From positions 542 to 6,265 of the forward strand of contig MGNL01000065.1 in NCBI GenBank assembly GCA_001796785.1: a stretch of 5,724 nucleotides of DNA. Reading direction: 5' to 3'. Below are positions 1-5,685 of the stretch, piece after piece; the stretch's first letter is position 1, and each line of letters begins with the position of its first letter. A program made the position numbers and the translations under genes. The stretch comes from Chloroflexi bacterium RBG_16_51_16 (GTDB lineage: Bacteria; Chloroflexota; Anaerolineae; Anaerolineales; Villigracilaceae). The notes beneath the pieces are model-generated. The model was not told the origin of the DNA, searched no databases, and saw nothing but the letters and a program-made list of their open reading frames with translations.

Positions 1-89
1 AAACCAGCGGTATAACCGGCAACCATCCATTCAAAAGGTGCAATGTGTTGCGCCTTTTCTGATGGTGCTGGGATATAATCGCCAATCAC
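1..89 (-). CDS. Possible 5' end of a divergent gene, cut by the window edge
   Basis: On the minus strand a frame stays open from a stop at 153-155 to the window edge. From a GTG at 87-89 it reads about 30 residues with protein-like composition (VIGDYIPAPSEKAQ, then APFEWMVAGYTAG), and the end could enter a membrane helix. No good Shine-Dalgarno sits next to the GTG. An AAGGA lies 17 nt upstream of it, and 5 nt from an in-frame ATT that could only be a rare start. The reading competes with a terminator-like hairpin at 33-58 that belongs better to a plus-strand transcript. I do not recognise a family. It may be chance. Confidence 0.22.
   Translation of the reverse strand, partial: MIGDYIPAPSEKAQHIAPFEWMVAGYTAG
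33..60 (+). terminator. Terminator-like hairpin upstream of the deacetylase gene
   Basis: AAAAGGTGCAA (33-43) pairs with TTGCGCCTTTT (48-58) over 11 bp around a TGTG loop, and a T-rich end follows. The single non-Watson-Crick pair (39/52) is a G-U wobble in plus-strand RNA but a C-A mismatch in minus-strand RNA, which favours function on the plus strand. An upstream plus-strand gene could end at the TAA at 13-15, 17 nt before the stem. The stem lies just before the deacetylase promoter, as expected between two units. Confidence 0.45.
74..79 (+). promoter_or_regulatory. -10 box for the deacetylase gene
   Basis: A perfect TATAAT lies 36 nt before the preferred ATG. The matching -35 is weak: the best candidate, TTGCGC at 48-53, is 20 bp away and overlaps the hairpin arm. 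The predicted transcript would start near 86 and carry a leader of about 30 nt. Confidence 0.4.
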
Positions 90-115
90 ATTTTCTGGAA
101 TAAAAGTCCTTGTTA

Positions 116-919
116 ATGGTGTCGCGATTTGTGAAATTAACTGCTTTGTGCATTACCATTCTCTTCGGCGTGCAGATGGTTGCCTGTTCAACCGTTCCAT
201 CCCAAGCAACACCGCTGCAGGATACGGCGACCATCGATTTCAGCACCCTGCTCGTCAGCCTCACATTCGACGATGGAGTCGCTGACAATTACTTAGTCCG
301 TACTGACCTTGCTGCTAACAAGCTCCGCGCCACCTGGTACATCATCAGCGGTTTTGTTGGCACCCCGGGTTATCTCACGGAATCACAATTGCATGATCTC
401 GCCACGGATGGTCATGAGATCGGTTCGCATACAGTCGATCACGTCAACCTCATCGAAACCCGCGGAGCGGCTCTCAGCTATGAGATCTGCCAGAGCCGCG
501 TCGATCTGATGCAGATGGGTTTCGAGATAAACACCTTCGCTTACCCCTATGGACATTTCGATGAAGCCGCGCGTCAACTTGTTATTGACTGCGGCTACAA
601 CGGTGCCCGCACCGTTATCGATGGTCCTGAGCTCATTCCCCCCGTAGATCCGTTCGCCCTCCACTCCATGCCTTATATCGTGAAGGATACCCGCCTGGCG
701 AAAATGCAGCGCTACATCACGGAGGCTGCTGAAGGCGGTGGCGGTTGGGTCATCTTCATTTTCCACCACGTCTGCAGCGGCTGCGACCAGTACTCCATTG
801 AACCCGCGGTATTTTCCGAATTTGCAGACTGGCTTGGAGAACAGCAACAAATGGGTCTGGTCGTAAAAACCGTCGGCGAGGTGATCGGAGGAACCATCCA
901 ACCTCCGGTGCAGCCTTGA
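116..919 (+). CDS. Lipoprotein polysaccharide deacetylase (NodB/CE4 family)
   Basis: Predicted metal-dependent deacetylase that removes N- or O-acetyl groups from an envelope or extracellular polysaccharide outside the membrane. From ATG 116 it has 267 residues. Residues 1-24 are a lipoprotein signal peptide: basic R4/K7, a hydrophobic core, and lipobox MVAC with Cys24 as the lipidated residue. The NodB domain follows. Motif 1 is TFDDG (catalytic base D52, metal ligand D53). Motif 2 is SHTVDH (metal ligands H105 and H109). Motif 3 is FAYPYG near 141-146, and the C-terminal FHHV holds H217/H218. All the expected active-site residues are present, so it should be active. Two cysteines (HHVCSGC, 220 and 223) sit right beside the active-site histidine. 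An in-frame TTG at 110 has a GGAA 9 nt upstream and is an alternative start; ATG 116 gives the more conventional signal peptide. It is monocistronic and converges on the next gene. The substrate cannot be told from sequence. Confidence 0.9.
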   Translation: MVSRFVKLTALCITILFGVQMVACSTVPSQATPLQDTATIDFSTLLVSLTFDDGVADNYLVRTDLAANKLRATWYIISGFVGTPGYLTESQLHDLATDGHEIGSHTVDHVNLIETRGAALSYEICQSRVDLMQMGFEINTFAYPYGHFDEAARQLVIDCGYNGARTVIDGPELIPPVDPFALHSMPYIVKDTRLAKMQRYITEAAEGGGGWVIFIFHHVCSGCDQYSIEPAVFSEFADWLGEQQQMGLVVKTVGEVIGGTIQPPVQP

Positions 920-976
920 CCTGCTCGTGTTTTCGAGAAGTGAATGGGATTTATTTACAAAGGTTGATTTCGAGTT

Positions 977-1777
977 TTATCCGCCCTGTGCTTTTTCATC
1001 AACCGGTGTGTTTAAAACTTTCAACATCTGCTCGTAGATGCCCGGCGCACAGGCAATGATCGATTGTGGCGCAGAAAGATAATCCGCCTTTCCGCGTACA
1101 TTCGTGACCTTCGCCCCGCTTTCCTCAGCGATCAGTCCGCCCGCAGCTACATCCCACGGATTGAGCTGAAGTTCCCAAAATCCATCGAACCGCCCTGCCG
1201 CTACATAACAGCAATCCAATGCTGCAGATCCGAGCCGCCGGACTCCCTGGCTCTGCTTGGCGAAGCGCACGTAGTTGCCAAAATTATCGTATTCTGTATC
1301 CCAGGCGTCATATGGAAAACCGGTGACCAGCAGACTCTTCTTCAAATCGATCGCCTCTGAGGAATGGATTCGTTTTCCGTTCATAAACGATCCTGCGTTG
1401 CGCTCCGCACCATATAACTCATCACGCATCGGGTCGTAAACCACTCCCAGACTCATCCTGCCCATCGCCGAGTATCCGATGGAAACTGTGAAGATCGGGA
1501 TTTGATGGGCATAGTTCACCGTACCATCCAGTGGATCGATGATCCAGACCGAATCTTGACTACCGCTCGTCACGCCACTCTCCTCGGCCAGGATCTTGTG
1601 ACCGGGATATCGTTTCCGGATCTCGTCGATCAGGTATGCCTCAGATTGGTGATCAACTTCGGTCACCAGATCGATGACGCCTTTGTAGCGGATCTCATGC
1701 TCCTGCTCGTATCCAGCCCGTAATATTTTCCCCGCCTCACGCGCCAGTTCTTCTAATACTTGAATGGTTGGTTGCAT
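977..1777 (-). CDS. Inositol monophosphatase family protein
   Basis: Cytoplasmic Mg2+-dependent, lithium-sensitive-type sugar phosphatase, likely hydrolysing myo-inositol 1-phosphate. From ATG 1777 it has 266 residues, the usual family length. The three metal-binding elements are intact: LAEESG (E65), WIIDPLDGTVNY (D81, D84, with the following GT) and NPWDVAAGG (D209). The early LVTEVD (37-42) is also typical. An in-frame GTG at 1796-1798 would add seven residues. The family normally starts just before the helix ending in AREAG, so I prefer ATG 1777; neither start has a strong ribosome binding site. Relatives in this fold act on NADP, fructose 1,6-bisphosphate or histidinol phosphate, and sequence alone does not separate these. 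The histidinol-phosphatase option is not supported by any his gene here. The gene is convergent with the deacetylase gene, 57 nt away, with no clear terminator between them. Confidence 0.9.
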   Translation of the reverse strand: MQPTIQVLEELAREAGKILRAGYEQEHEIRYKGVIDLVTEVDHQSEAYLIDEIRKRYPGHKILAEESGVTSGSQDSVWIIDPLDGTVNYAHQIPIFTVSIGYSAMGRMSLGVVYDPMRDELYGAERNAGSFMNGKRIHSSEAIDLKKSLLVTGFPYDAWDTEYDNFGNYVRFAKQSQGVRRLGSAALDCCYVAAGRFDGFWELQLNPWDVAAGGLIAEESGAKVTNVRGKADYLSAPQSIIACAPGIYEQMLKVLNTPVDEKAQGG

Positions 1778-2017
1778 ATGAATTTTTTTCTCATTCACGA
1801 AGATGTGCCATACAGACCGATGGATGCAAGCTGGATCTCGAGCTTCTCTCAGCTATTCCAGGCTGACGGTCGAACTTCTTCGTGGTTTTGGACTGCTCTC
1901 CTTATTTGGAATTTTCTTTACTATGCCGTAGTGAGAGCCAATAATAAGCCAAAGGCGGATGGACTGTAGCCTAGCGATCTCTTCCACTATTTTGTCCCCT
2001 GCGTACCTAGAGAGCTG
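1778..2017. other. Intergenic gap with no supported gene
   Basis: This stretch holds the 5' flank of the phosphatase gene and the 3' flank of hutI. A plus-strand frame of up to 69 codons crosses it and includes a hydrophobic run (WFWTALLIWNFLYYAVV), but none of its ATG codons has a ribosome binding site and its first part overlaps the phosphatase start. I see no tRNA, no convincing promoter for the phosphatase and no clear hutI terminator. Confidence 0.4.
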
Positions 2018-3292
2018 CTACGCGGATTGGTAATACCCGACGTCCACCGAGTAGACACGCCCGTGCTTGACGACCTGCTTGACGAGGTTGGTCCCGAACC
2101 GGTAACCCAGCTGGCGGTAATCCGCTACGGTTAGGATTAGTAGGTCAGCCTCTTTACCGGCTTCCAGAGAGCCGATCTGTTCGTCGCGGCGGATCGCATA
2201 AGCCGCGTTGATCGTCGCGGCCGCGATCGCCATCGCAGGCGTCAGCCCCATATAACGGCAGGCAAGCGCCATCGCAAATTGCATGGACTCGTTCCATGCG
2301 GTCCCCGGGTTGCAATCCGTAGCCAAGGCTAAGATCGCGTTCGCTGCAAGCAGTTCAGCAGCAGGTGTATAGTCTTTTTCAGCCAATCCGAACGGCGTAC
2401 AGGGAAGCGCCACTGCAGCAGTCCTGGAATTTCCCAACGCACGGATATCGGCTGCCGAGGTTTTAACCAGGTGGTCTGCCGAAGCTGCCTCCAATTCGAC
2501 TGCCAGCGATGCGCCGCCGAGATTATCGAATTCGTCCGCATGGATTTTTAGAGGAAAGCCGAGGTCTTTCGCTTTCTGCAGGATCTGGCGCGATTGCACC
2601 AGGCTGAATGCTTTATCCTCACAGAACACATCCACGAACGGCATTTTCAGGCGAGGTGCATGCGTGCCCCACCATTCCTTGAGCATGGGCAGCATAGTCT
2701 CACAAACCAGGTCCGTGTAACCCTGTGGGTTGTCCTTGTATTCGGGTGGGATCGCATGTGCACCGAGAAATGTGATCGCCAGGTCAAGCGGACCTTCATG
2801 ATCCAGGGCGACCAGCGCCTTAAGCAGCCTGAACTCGGTGGCAGTCTGCAGACCGTACCCGGTTTTGGCTTCGGCTGTTGTGGTCCCGTGGGCGAACATG
2901 CGCAGCAGCCTGGGTCTGGTTTGCGCGACCAGGGATTCGATGCTTGCCGCCCGGGTAGCTTTCACGGTTGAAAGGATACCGCCGCCAGCTGCCAGGATAT
3001 CCAGATACCTGGCGCCGGCCATCTTCATTTCAAACTCCGATGCCCGGTCGCCTGCCCAGATCACGTGGGTATGTGGATCGACAAAGCCCGGCAGGACCAC
3101 GCATCCTGCGGCATCCAGGCTGGGTTCATTGGGATTCGCCGCCCTCAGCTTATCCGTGTTACCCACCTCGACGATCATTTCATTCCTAAACAGGACGGCT
3201 CCATTCTCAATAATATCCAGAGTGCCGAGATCCCTCCCACGCTGCGGTCCACCCTTGAGAGTTAATAATTGAGACGAAGAATGAATAAGCAT
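2018..3292 (-). CDS. hutI: Imidazolonepropionase
   Basis: Third enzyme of histidine degradation (Hut): hydrolyses 4-imidazolone-5-propanoate to N-formimidoyl-L-glutamate in the cytoplasm. It has 424 residues, the normal family length, and belongs to the amidohydrolase superfamily. Visible landmarks, in order: N-terminal LIHSSSQLLTL; FVDPHTHVIWAGDR with metal ligands H74 and H76; AKTGYGLQ (142-149); FLGAHAIPPEY (175-185); KIHADEFDNLGG with H251 and E254; ADHL (H274); and LATDCNPGT with D326. These spacings closely match known HutI enzymes, so the assignment is firm and the active site complete. The ATG start matches the family's N-terminus. A GGGAG sits only 1 nt upstream of it, which is unusually close for a Shine-Dalgarno. 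hutH, hutU and a formimidoylglutamate hydrolase are not next to it. The gene is divergent from the pilin gene. Confidence 0.96.
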   Translation of the reverse strand: MLIHSSSQLLTLKGGPQRGRDLGTLDIIENGAVLFRNEMIVEVGNTDKLRAANPNEPSLDAAGCVVLPGFVDPHTHVIWAGDRASEFEMKMAGARYLDILAAGGGILSTVKATRAASIESLVAQTRPRLLRMFAHGTTTAEAKTGYGLQTATEFRLLKALVALDHEGPLDLAITFLGAHAIPPEYKDNPQGYTDLVCETMLPMLKEWWGTHAPRLKMPFVDVFCEDKAFSLVQSRQILQKAKDLGFPLKIHADEFDNLGGASLAVELEAASADHLVKTSAADIRALGNSRTAAVALPCTPFGLAEKDYTPAAELLAANAILALATDCNPGTAWNESMQFAMALACRYMGLTPAMAIAAATINAAYAIRRDEQIGSLEAGKEADLLILTVADYRQLGYRFGTNLVKQVVKHGRVYSVDVGYYQSA

Positions 3293-3333
3293 ACTCCCAT
3301 TTAACCACAGATGATCGATACAATGCGGGGGCT

Positions 3334-3339
3334 ATCATA
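3334..3339 (-). promoter_or_regulatory. Candidate -10 box for hutI
   Basis: On the minus strand TATGAT lies 41 nt before the hutI ATG, giving a leader of about 35 nt. An A/T tract (3352-3360) falls where the -35 region should be, but no good -35 hexamer is visible. A weak call based on position and one mismatch to TATAAT. Confidence 0.25.
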
Positions 3340-3370
3340 GGGCGGATTTGTTAAAAAAAAGGAACACGTC

Positions 3371-3412
3371 ATTGTGCTTGTGGTACCGGGGTACTGGTGT
3401 AAATCGCACAAT
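3371..3412. repeat. Inverted repeat with inner tandem repeat in the hutI-pilin spacer
   Basis: ATTGTGC (3371-3377) and GCACAAT (3406-3412) are perfect 7-bp inverted arms 28 bp apart. Between them, GGTACCGG (3382-3389) and GGTACTGG (3390-3397) form a direct tandem repeat with one mismatch. It lies between two divergent genes, upstream of both predicted promoters, so it could be a regulator binding site. No regulator gene is in view. Confidence 0.3.
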
Positions 3413-3510
3413 AGGGGATAATCACGGGTAAAACCGAAGGCGTTTGCTATCAGCCTGTTTACACTCTTGTCAGACTAACATAACTGTTAAGGATTCCAAC
3501 CTGCGTCCTC

Positions 3511-3538
3511 TTGTAAATATACCTGTAGCGGTTAGAAT
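3511..3538 (+). promoter_or_regulatory. Sigma70-type promoter of the pilin gene
   Basis: TTGTAA (3511-3516) and TAGAAT (3533-3538) are separated by 16 bp; the -10 matches consensus at five of six positions. Transcription would start near 3545, placing the hairpin at 3547-3567 at the very 5' end of the mRNA and leaving a leader of about 44 nt. Confidence 0.6.
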
Positions 3539-3546
3539 AATGGATA

Positions 3547-3567
3547 TCCCGGGTGGTCTTCCCGGGA
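3547..3567 (+). other. 5'-terminal mRNA hairpin of the pilin transcript
   Basis: TCCCGGG (3547-3553) pairs with CCCGGGA (3561-3567) across the 7-nt loop TGGTCTT: a perfect GC-rich 7-bp stem. If the promoter call is right it starts within 1-2 nt of the transcript's 5' end. Hairpins in that position are known to protect mRNAs from 5'-end-dependent decay, which would suit an abundant pilin message. Each arm is itself the palindrome CCCGGG, so a DNA-level protein site cannot be excluded. Confidence 0.5.
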
Positions 3568-3577
3568 AATCTAATTG

Positions 3578-3584
3578 AAAGGAG
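3578..3584 (+). promoter_or_regulatory. Strong ribosome binding site of the pilin gene
   Basis: AAAGGAG is a near-perfect Shine-Dalgarno, 4 nt before ATG 3589 and 10 nt before the in-frame ATG 3595. It is by far the best ribosome binding site in the window and rules out the longer reading from GTG 3553. Confidence 0.8.
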
Positions 3585-3588
3585 ATTA

Positions 3589-3756
3589 ATGACCATGTTT
3601 TTTGCACCTAAAGAAAAAGGCCAAGGCTTAGTTGAATATGCGCTGATTCTTGTTTTGGTAGCCATCGTTGTGATCGTTGCTCTGATGATCCTCGGTCCAT
3701 TGATCGGCAATGTGTTCAGCACGATTAACGACAGCCTCGAATCATTCTCGAGCTAA
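3589..3756 (+). CDS. Flp/Fap-type pilin (Tad type IVb pilin subunit)
   Basis: Structural subunit of a Flp/Tad surface pilus or a related filament. It is 55 residues from ATG 3589 (or 53 from ATG 3595). A short basic leader (KEK at 8-10) ends at G11 and is followed by QGLVEY, matching the G-x4-E-Y signal cut by a TadV/CpaA-type prepilin peptidase. Cleavage after G11 leaves a 44-residue mature pilin with E at +5 and Y at +6, then a long hydrophobic helix (about 18-43) and a short polar tail rich in serine (INDSLESFSS). This is the typical size and layout of Flp pilins. No tad/cpa assembly genes or prepilin peptidase gene are in the window, so assembly must rely on genes elsewhere. The gene has its own promoter, leader hairpin, strong ribosome binding site and terminator, which suggests a monocistronic, highly expressed message. 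Confidence 0.92.
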   Translation: MTMFFAPKEKGQGLVEYALILVLVAIVVIVALMILGPLIGNVFSTINDSLESFSS

Positions 3757-3763
3757 CTCGAGA
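3746..3763 (+). other. Hairpin around the pilin stop codon
   Basis: TCTCGAG (3746-3752) pairs with CTCGAGA (3757-3763), leaving a 4-nt CTAA loop that contains the TAA stop. It lies 17 nt before the terminator stem. Each arm is the palindrome CTCGAG. It may add 3' stability to the mRNA or affect termination of translation; the role is inference. Confidence 0.45.
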
Positions 3764-3780
3764 TTGTATAAACGGCCTAC

Positions 3781-3813
3781 AAAGCCCTGTCTCCGGACAG
3801 GGCTTTACTTTTA
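3781..3813 (+). terminator. Intrinsic terminator of the pilin gene
   Basis: AAAGCCCTGTC (3781-3791) pairs perfectly with GACAGGGCTTT (3796-3806) over 11 bp. The TCCG loop is closed by C-G and belongs to the extra-stable UNCG class. The tract ACTTTTAATT follows. On the opposite strand the stem is followed by only TTT, so it may also help end the convergent MFS operon but is best suited to the pilin. Confidence 0.85.
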
Positions 3814-3879
3814 ATTATCAGCGCTTCTCCGACCAGCAAGGCGATTAGATAAATCTTCATCTCAAACATCATTCCAAAC

Positions 3880-5061
3880 TTAAGGCAAAGTTGGCCGTTC
3901 AATAACCGCAGCCTTCTGGGTCTTTTGCAGGGTCAACAGCGCTAACATTCCACAGCTGTTGAACACGACCGCACCAAGGGCAGCCGGAAGGAATCCATAA
4001 GTCTGATAAATCAACGTGGCCAGAAATGCACCCAGCACACGTCCGAGCGAGTGCCCCGTAATATTTAAGGTGAGAAGCGTAGCTCGCGCCTTTGGCATCA
4101 ATTCGCTCATCATCGGGAGTTGACTGACAACGGTGTATTCAAAAGTGATATAGAAAAGGAACAGGCCGATCAAGGCACCTATCTGCGTTGTGCCAAGGAA
4201 GGGTAACGCGATCGCGCTAAGCGAATTTAGGAGCAAACCCATTCCCAAGGCTCGAGGTTTACCCAGGCGGTCTGTCGTGAACGCCACCAATCCCTCCCCG
4301 CTGAGTTCGGCGAATCCGATCACAGCCGAGGCGCCAGCCAGCGCAGCGATCTTCAATCCGAAAGAATCTTCCAGCCAAACTCCGAAGATCAGGTTGACGA
4401 GTTCGTGTGCAGAGCTCGCCCAGAACGCGATCGAAATTCCTGCCATGGCGGGAATCGAGCTGAGTATGGATTGGAATTCTCCACGAACGTGAACCGCAGG
4501 ATCATGTTGCTCATCTTTCTGTGGAACCATCCACGCAATGACAATGAGCATCAAAACTCCAAAACCGGCCAGCATCGGAAATGGTGCGGACCATCCCATC
4601 CTTGAAATGATCCATCCGATGACTGGTATACCCAGAATAAATGCCAGGGACCAGGATACCTCTGTGATGGCCAGGGTCGTACCGCGTTGATGATAGGGGA
4701 TCCGGTCGCCCAAATAAGCCTGCATCGCCGGATCGAACAGATGCTTTCCAAGCAACCCAAGGATCAGCGCAACGGAGAGCGTAATCAGGTTTGGCCAGAA
4801 CGCTACTAAACCGACCCCAAAAGTAAAGACCAGGATCCCGGCCAGCATCCCAAACCTGCGCCCGTGGCGATCAGCCGTTGAAGCCAGTAAGGGTACGAAC
4901 AATCCAACCAATGAACGTCCTGTGACAGCTAGCGAAAGTGCTGTTAAGTCCACACCGAGTGAGCGTGCGAATACAGCCAGGAACGGATACACCATCCTGT
5001 GCATCGTGTTCATGATCGTCTGCAGGAGAGTAAAAACCGCGATTTGAAGCCGAAGCTGCAC
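3880..5061 (-). CDS. Major facilitator superfamily transporter
   Basis: Inner-membrane secondary transporter of 393 residues, the standard MFS length, with about 12 hydrophobic segments in two halves joined by a charged loop near 180-200 (PQKDEQHD). Motif A is seen in the loop after helix 2 (ADRHGRR, 63-69), and its pseudo-repeat in the second half is TDRLGK (263-268). Other marks are the helix-4/5 stretch DPAMQAYLGDR (110-120) and the helix-11 GRVLGAF (340-346). Substrate is unknown; the overall look is that of drug- or metabolite-efflux-like MFS proteins. The start is GTG at 5059-5061, just 3 nt after the stop of the upstream membrane-protein gene, so translational coupling is likely. The first internal ATG (M17) would cut into helix 1. 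It converges with the pilin gene. Confidence 0.9.
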   Translation of the reverse strand: MQLRLQIAVFTLLQTIMNTMHRMVYPFLAVFARSLGVDLTALSLAVTGRSLVGLFVPLLASTADRHGRRFGMLAGILVFTFGVGLVAFWPNLITLSVALILGLLGKHLFDPAMQAYLGDRIPYHQRGTTLAITEVSWSLAFILGIPVIGWIISRMGWSAPFPMLAGFGVLMLIVIAWMVPQKDEQHDPAVHVRGEFQSILSSIPAMAGISIAFWASSAHELVNLIFGVWLEDSFGLKIAALAGASAVIGFAELSGEGLVAFTTDRLGKPRALGMGLLLNSLSAIALPFLGTTQIGALIGLFLFYITFEYTVVSQLPMMSELMPKARATLLTLNITGHSLGRVLGAFLATLIYQTYGFLPAALGAVVFNSCGMLALLTLQKTQKAAVIERPTLP

Positions 5062-5064
5062 GAG

Positions 5065-5673
5065 CTACTCTGATCTCGTTAGGCTGTGAAACCAACGTGC
5101 AAGGCAAAAGGCAGCAGCACAGGACGCAAGGGTAATCAATAAGAAAAACAGCATCACCCACGGCAAGCCTGAATTAAAGATGGGTGAAGGCGGTGGGTGC
5201 ATGACATACTCGGCCTTGGAAAAGGCAAAGCCCAAGAGGGTAATAAAGCTGAGATTTGCTGCGCTAATTAACCGTTGATTATTTAAAAACCATAAACCAG
5301 CTTGTAAAAGCAAACCAGCGATCGCAAAGACAGACGCTAACCGAAACCGCGGCTCAGCCAGAAATAGCCCGTTCCAGTTAGCTTGCATGGCCCACAAGGA
5401 CAGCGGCAGGTAGGTTAGCCAGAAAAGTGTCGCTGCCCTGCCTAGCGCAACAGACCACTTGTGGTATCCCTCTCGATTAGTGATAAGTCCGATCAATCCG
5501 GTGAGCCCGGATAATAAAAAGGTGAATTCCGCTGCCAGGACCCAGGCTCCGTGCAGGTAAACGATGCGGACATCGGATCCAAGAGTCCGTTCTTCAGGTC
5601 CGAAGGCTGCCAGAAGAATAATCCCAAGGACGATCAGGATGAATTGTGCCAGAGGTGATTTGTGAACAGGCAT
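5065..5673 (-). CDS. CcmC/CcsA-like six-helix membrane protein lacking the WWD motif
   Basis: Integral membrane protein of 202 residues with about six hydrophobic segments (roughly 10-24, 38-64, 76-95, 112-130, 136-150, 170-192). It resembles CcmC, the heme-handling subunit of cytochrome c maturation. VRIVYLHGAW (35-44) matches CcmC's VRIxYxHVPxAW with H41. EYVMHPPPSP (155-164) recalls the region of the second heme-ligand histidine, here H159. The 118-residue gap between them is close to that in CcmC. Between helices 3 and 4, where CcmC has WGxWWxWD, this protein has WNGLFLAEPRF, so the heme-binding tryptophans are lost. No other ccm genes are present. The family link is my pattern recognition; a true cytochrome-assembly role is doubtful. 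No Shine-Dalgarno precedes ATG 5673. It is the first gene of an operon with the MFS gene. Confidence 0.8.
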   Translation of the reverse strand: MPVHKSPLAQFILIVLGIILLAAFGPEERTLGSDVRIVYLHGAWVLAAEFTFLLSGLTGLIGLITNREGYHKWSVALGRAATLFWLTYLPLSLWAMQANWNGLFLAEPRFRLASVFAIAGLLLQAGLWFLNNQRLISAANLSFITLLGFAFSKAEYVMHPPPSPIFNSGLPWVMLFFLLITLASCAAAFCLARWFHSLTRSE

Positions 5674-5679
5674 TGGCCG

Positions 5680-5685
5680 ATTTTA
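5680..5685 (-). promoter_or_regulatory. -10 box suggesting a leaderless start for the CcmC-like gene
   Basis: Minus-strand TAAAAT ends 6 nt before the ATG, so transcription would begin at or next to the start codon. No ribosome binding site is present, which fits a leaderless mRNA. A 5-bp inverted repeat (CTTGA 5686-5690, TCAAG 5701-5705) covers the spacer region. No good -35 lies at normal spacing. Confidence 0.35.

Noticed and set aside
383..901. 172-codon minus-strand open frame inside the deacetylase gene
   Set aside because: It is antisense to a gene with all NodB catalytic motifs, has no recognisable domain and no ribosome binding site; a shadow frame.
924..937. CTCG-TGTTTT-CGAG hairpin between the convergent deacetylase and phosphatase genes
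   Set aside because: Only 4 bp of stem and no T-tract on either strand, so it is not a convincing terminator.
1760..1969. Plus-strand frame of 69 codons with a hydrophobic C-terminal run
   Set aside because: It overlaps the phosphatase start on the other strand and none of its ATG codons (1760, 1778, 1820) has a Shine-Dalgarno or promoter. A short membrane peptide from 1820 is not excluded but is unsupported.
2594..2971. Plus-strand frames antisense to hutI, including 125- and 144-codon ones
   Set aside because: Low-complexity shadow translations of a strongly conserved hutI; no start signals.
3416..3422. GATAAT box as a second pilin promoter
   Set aside because: No -35 hexamer at usable spacing; the TTGTAA/TAGAAT pair nearer the gene is much better.
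3553..3588. Upstream GTG start extending the pilin by 12 residues
   Set aside because: It would place the strong AAAGGAG ribosome binding site and half of the leader hairpin inside the coding region; ATG 3589 or 3595 fits the site.
3459..3722. 87-codon minus-strand frame covering the pilin gene
   Set aside because: Antisense to the Flp pilin, whose cleavage motif, ribosome binding site and terminator are all on the plus strand.
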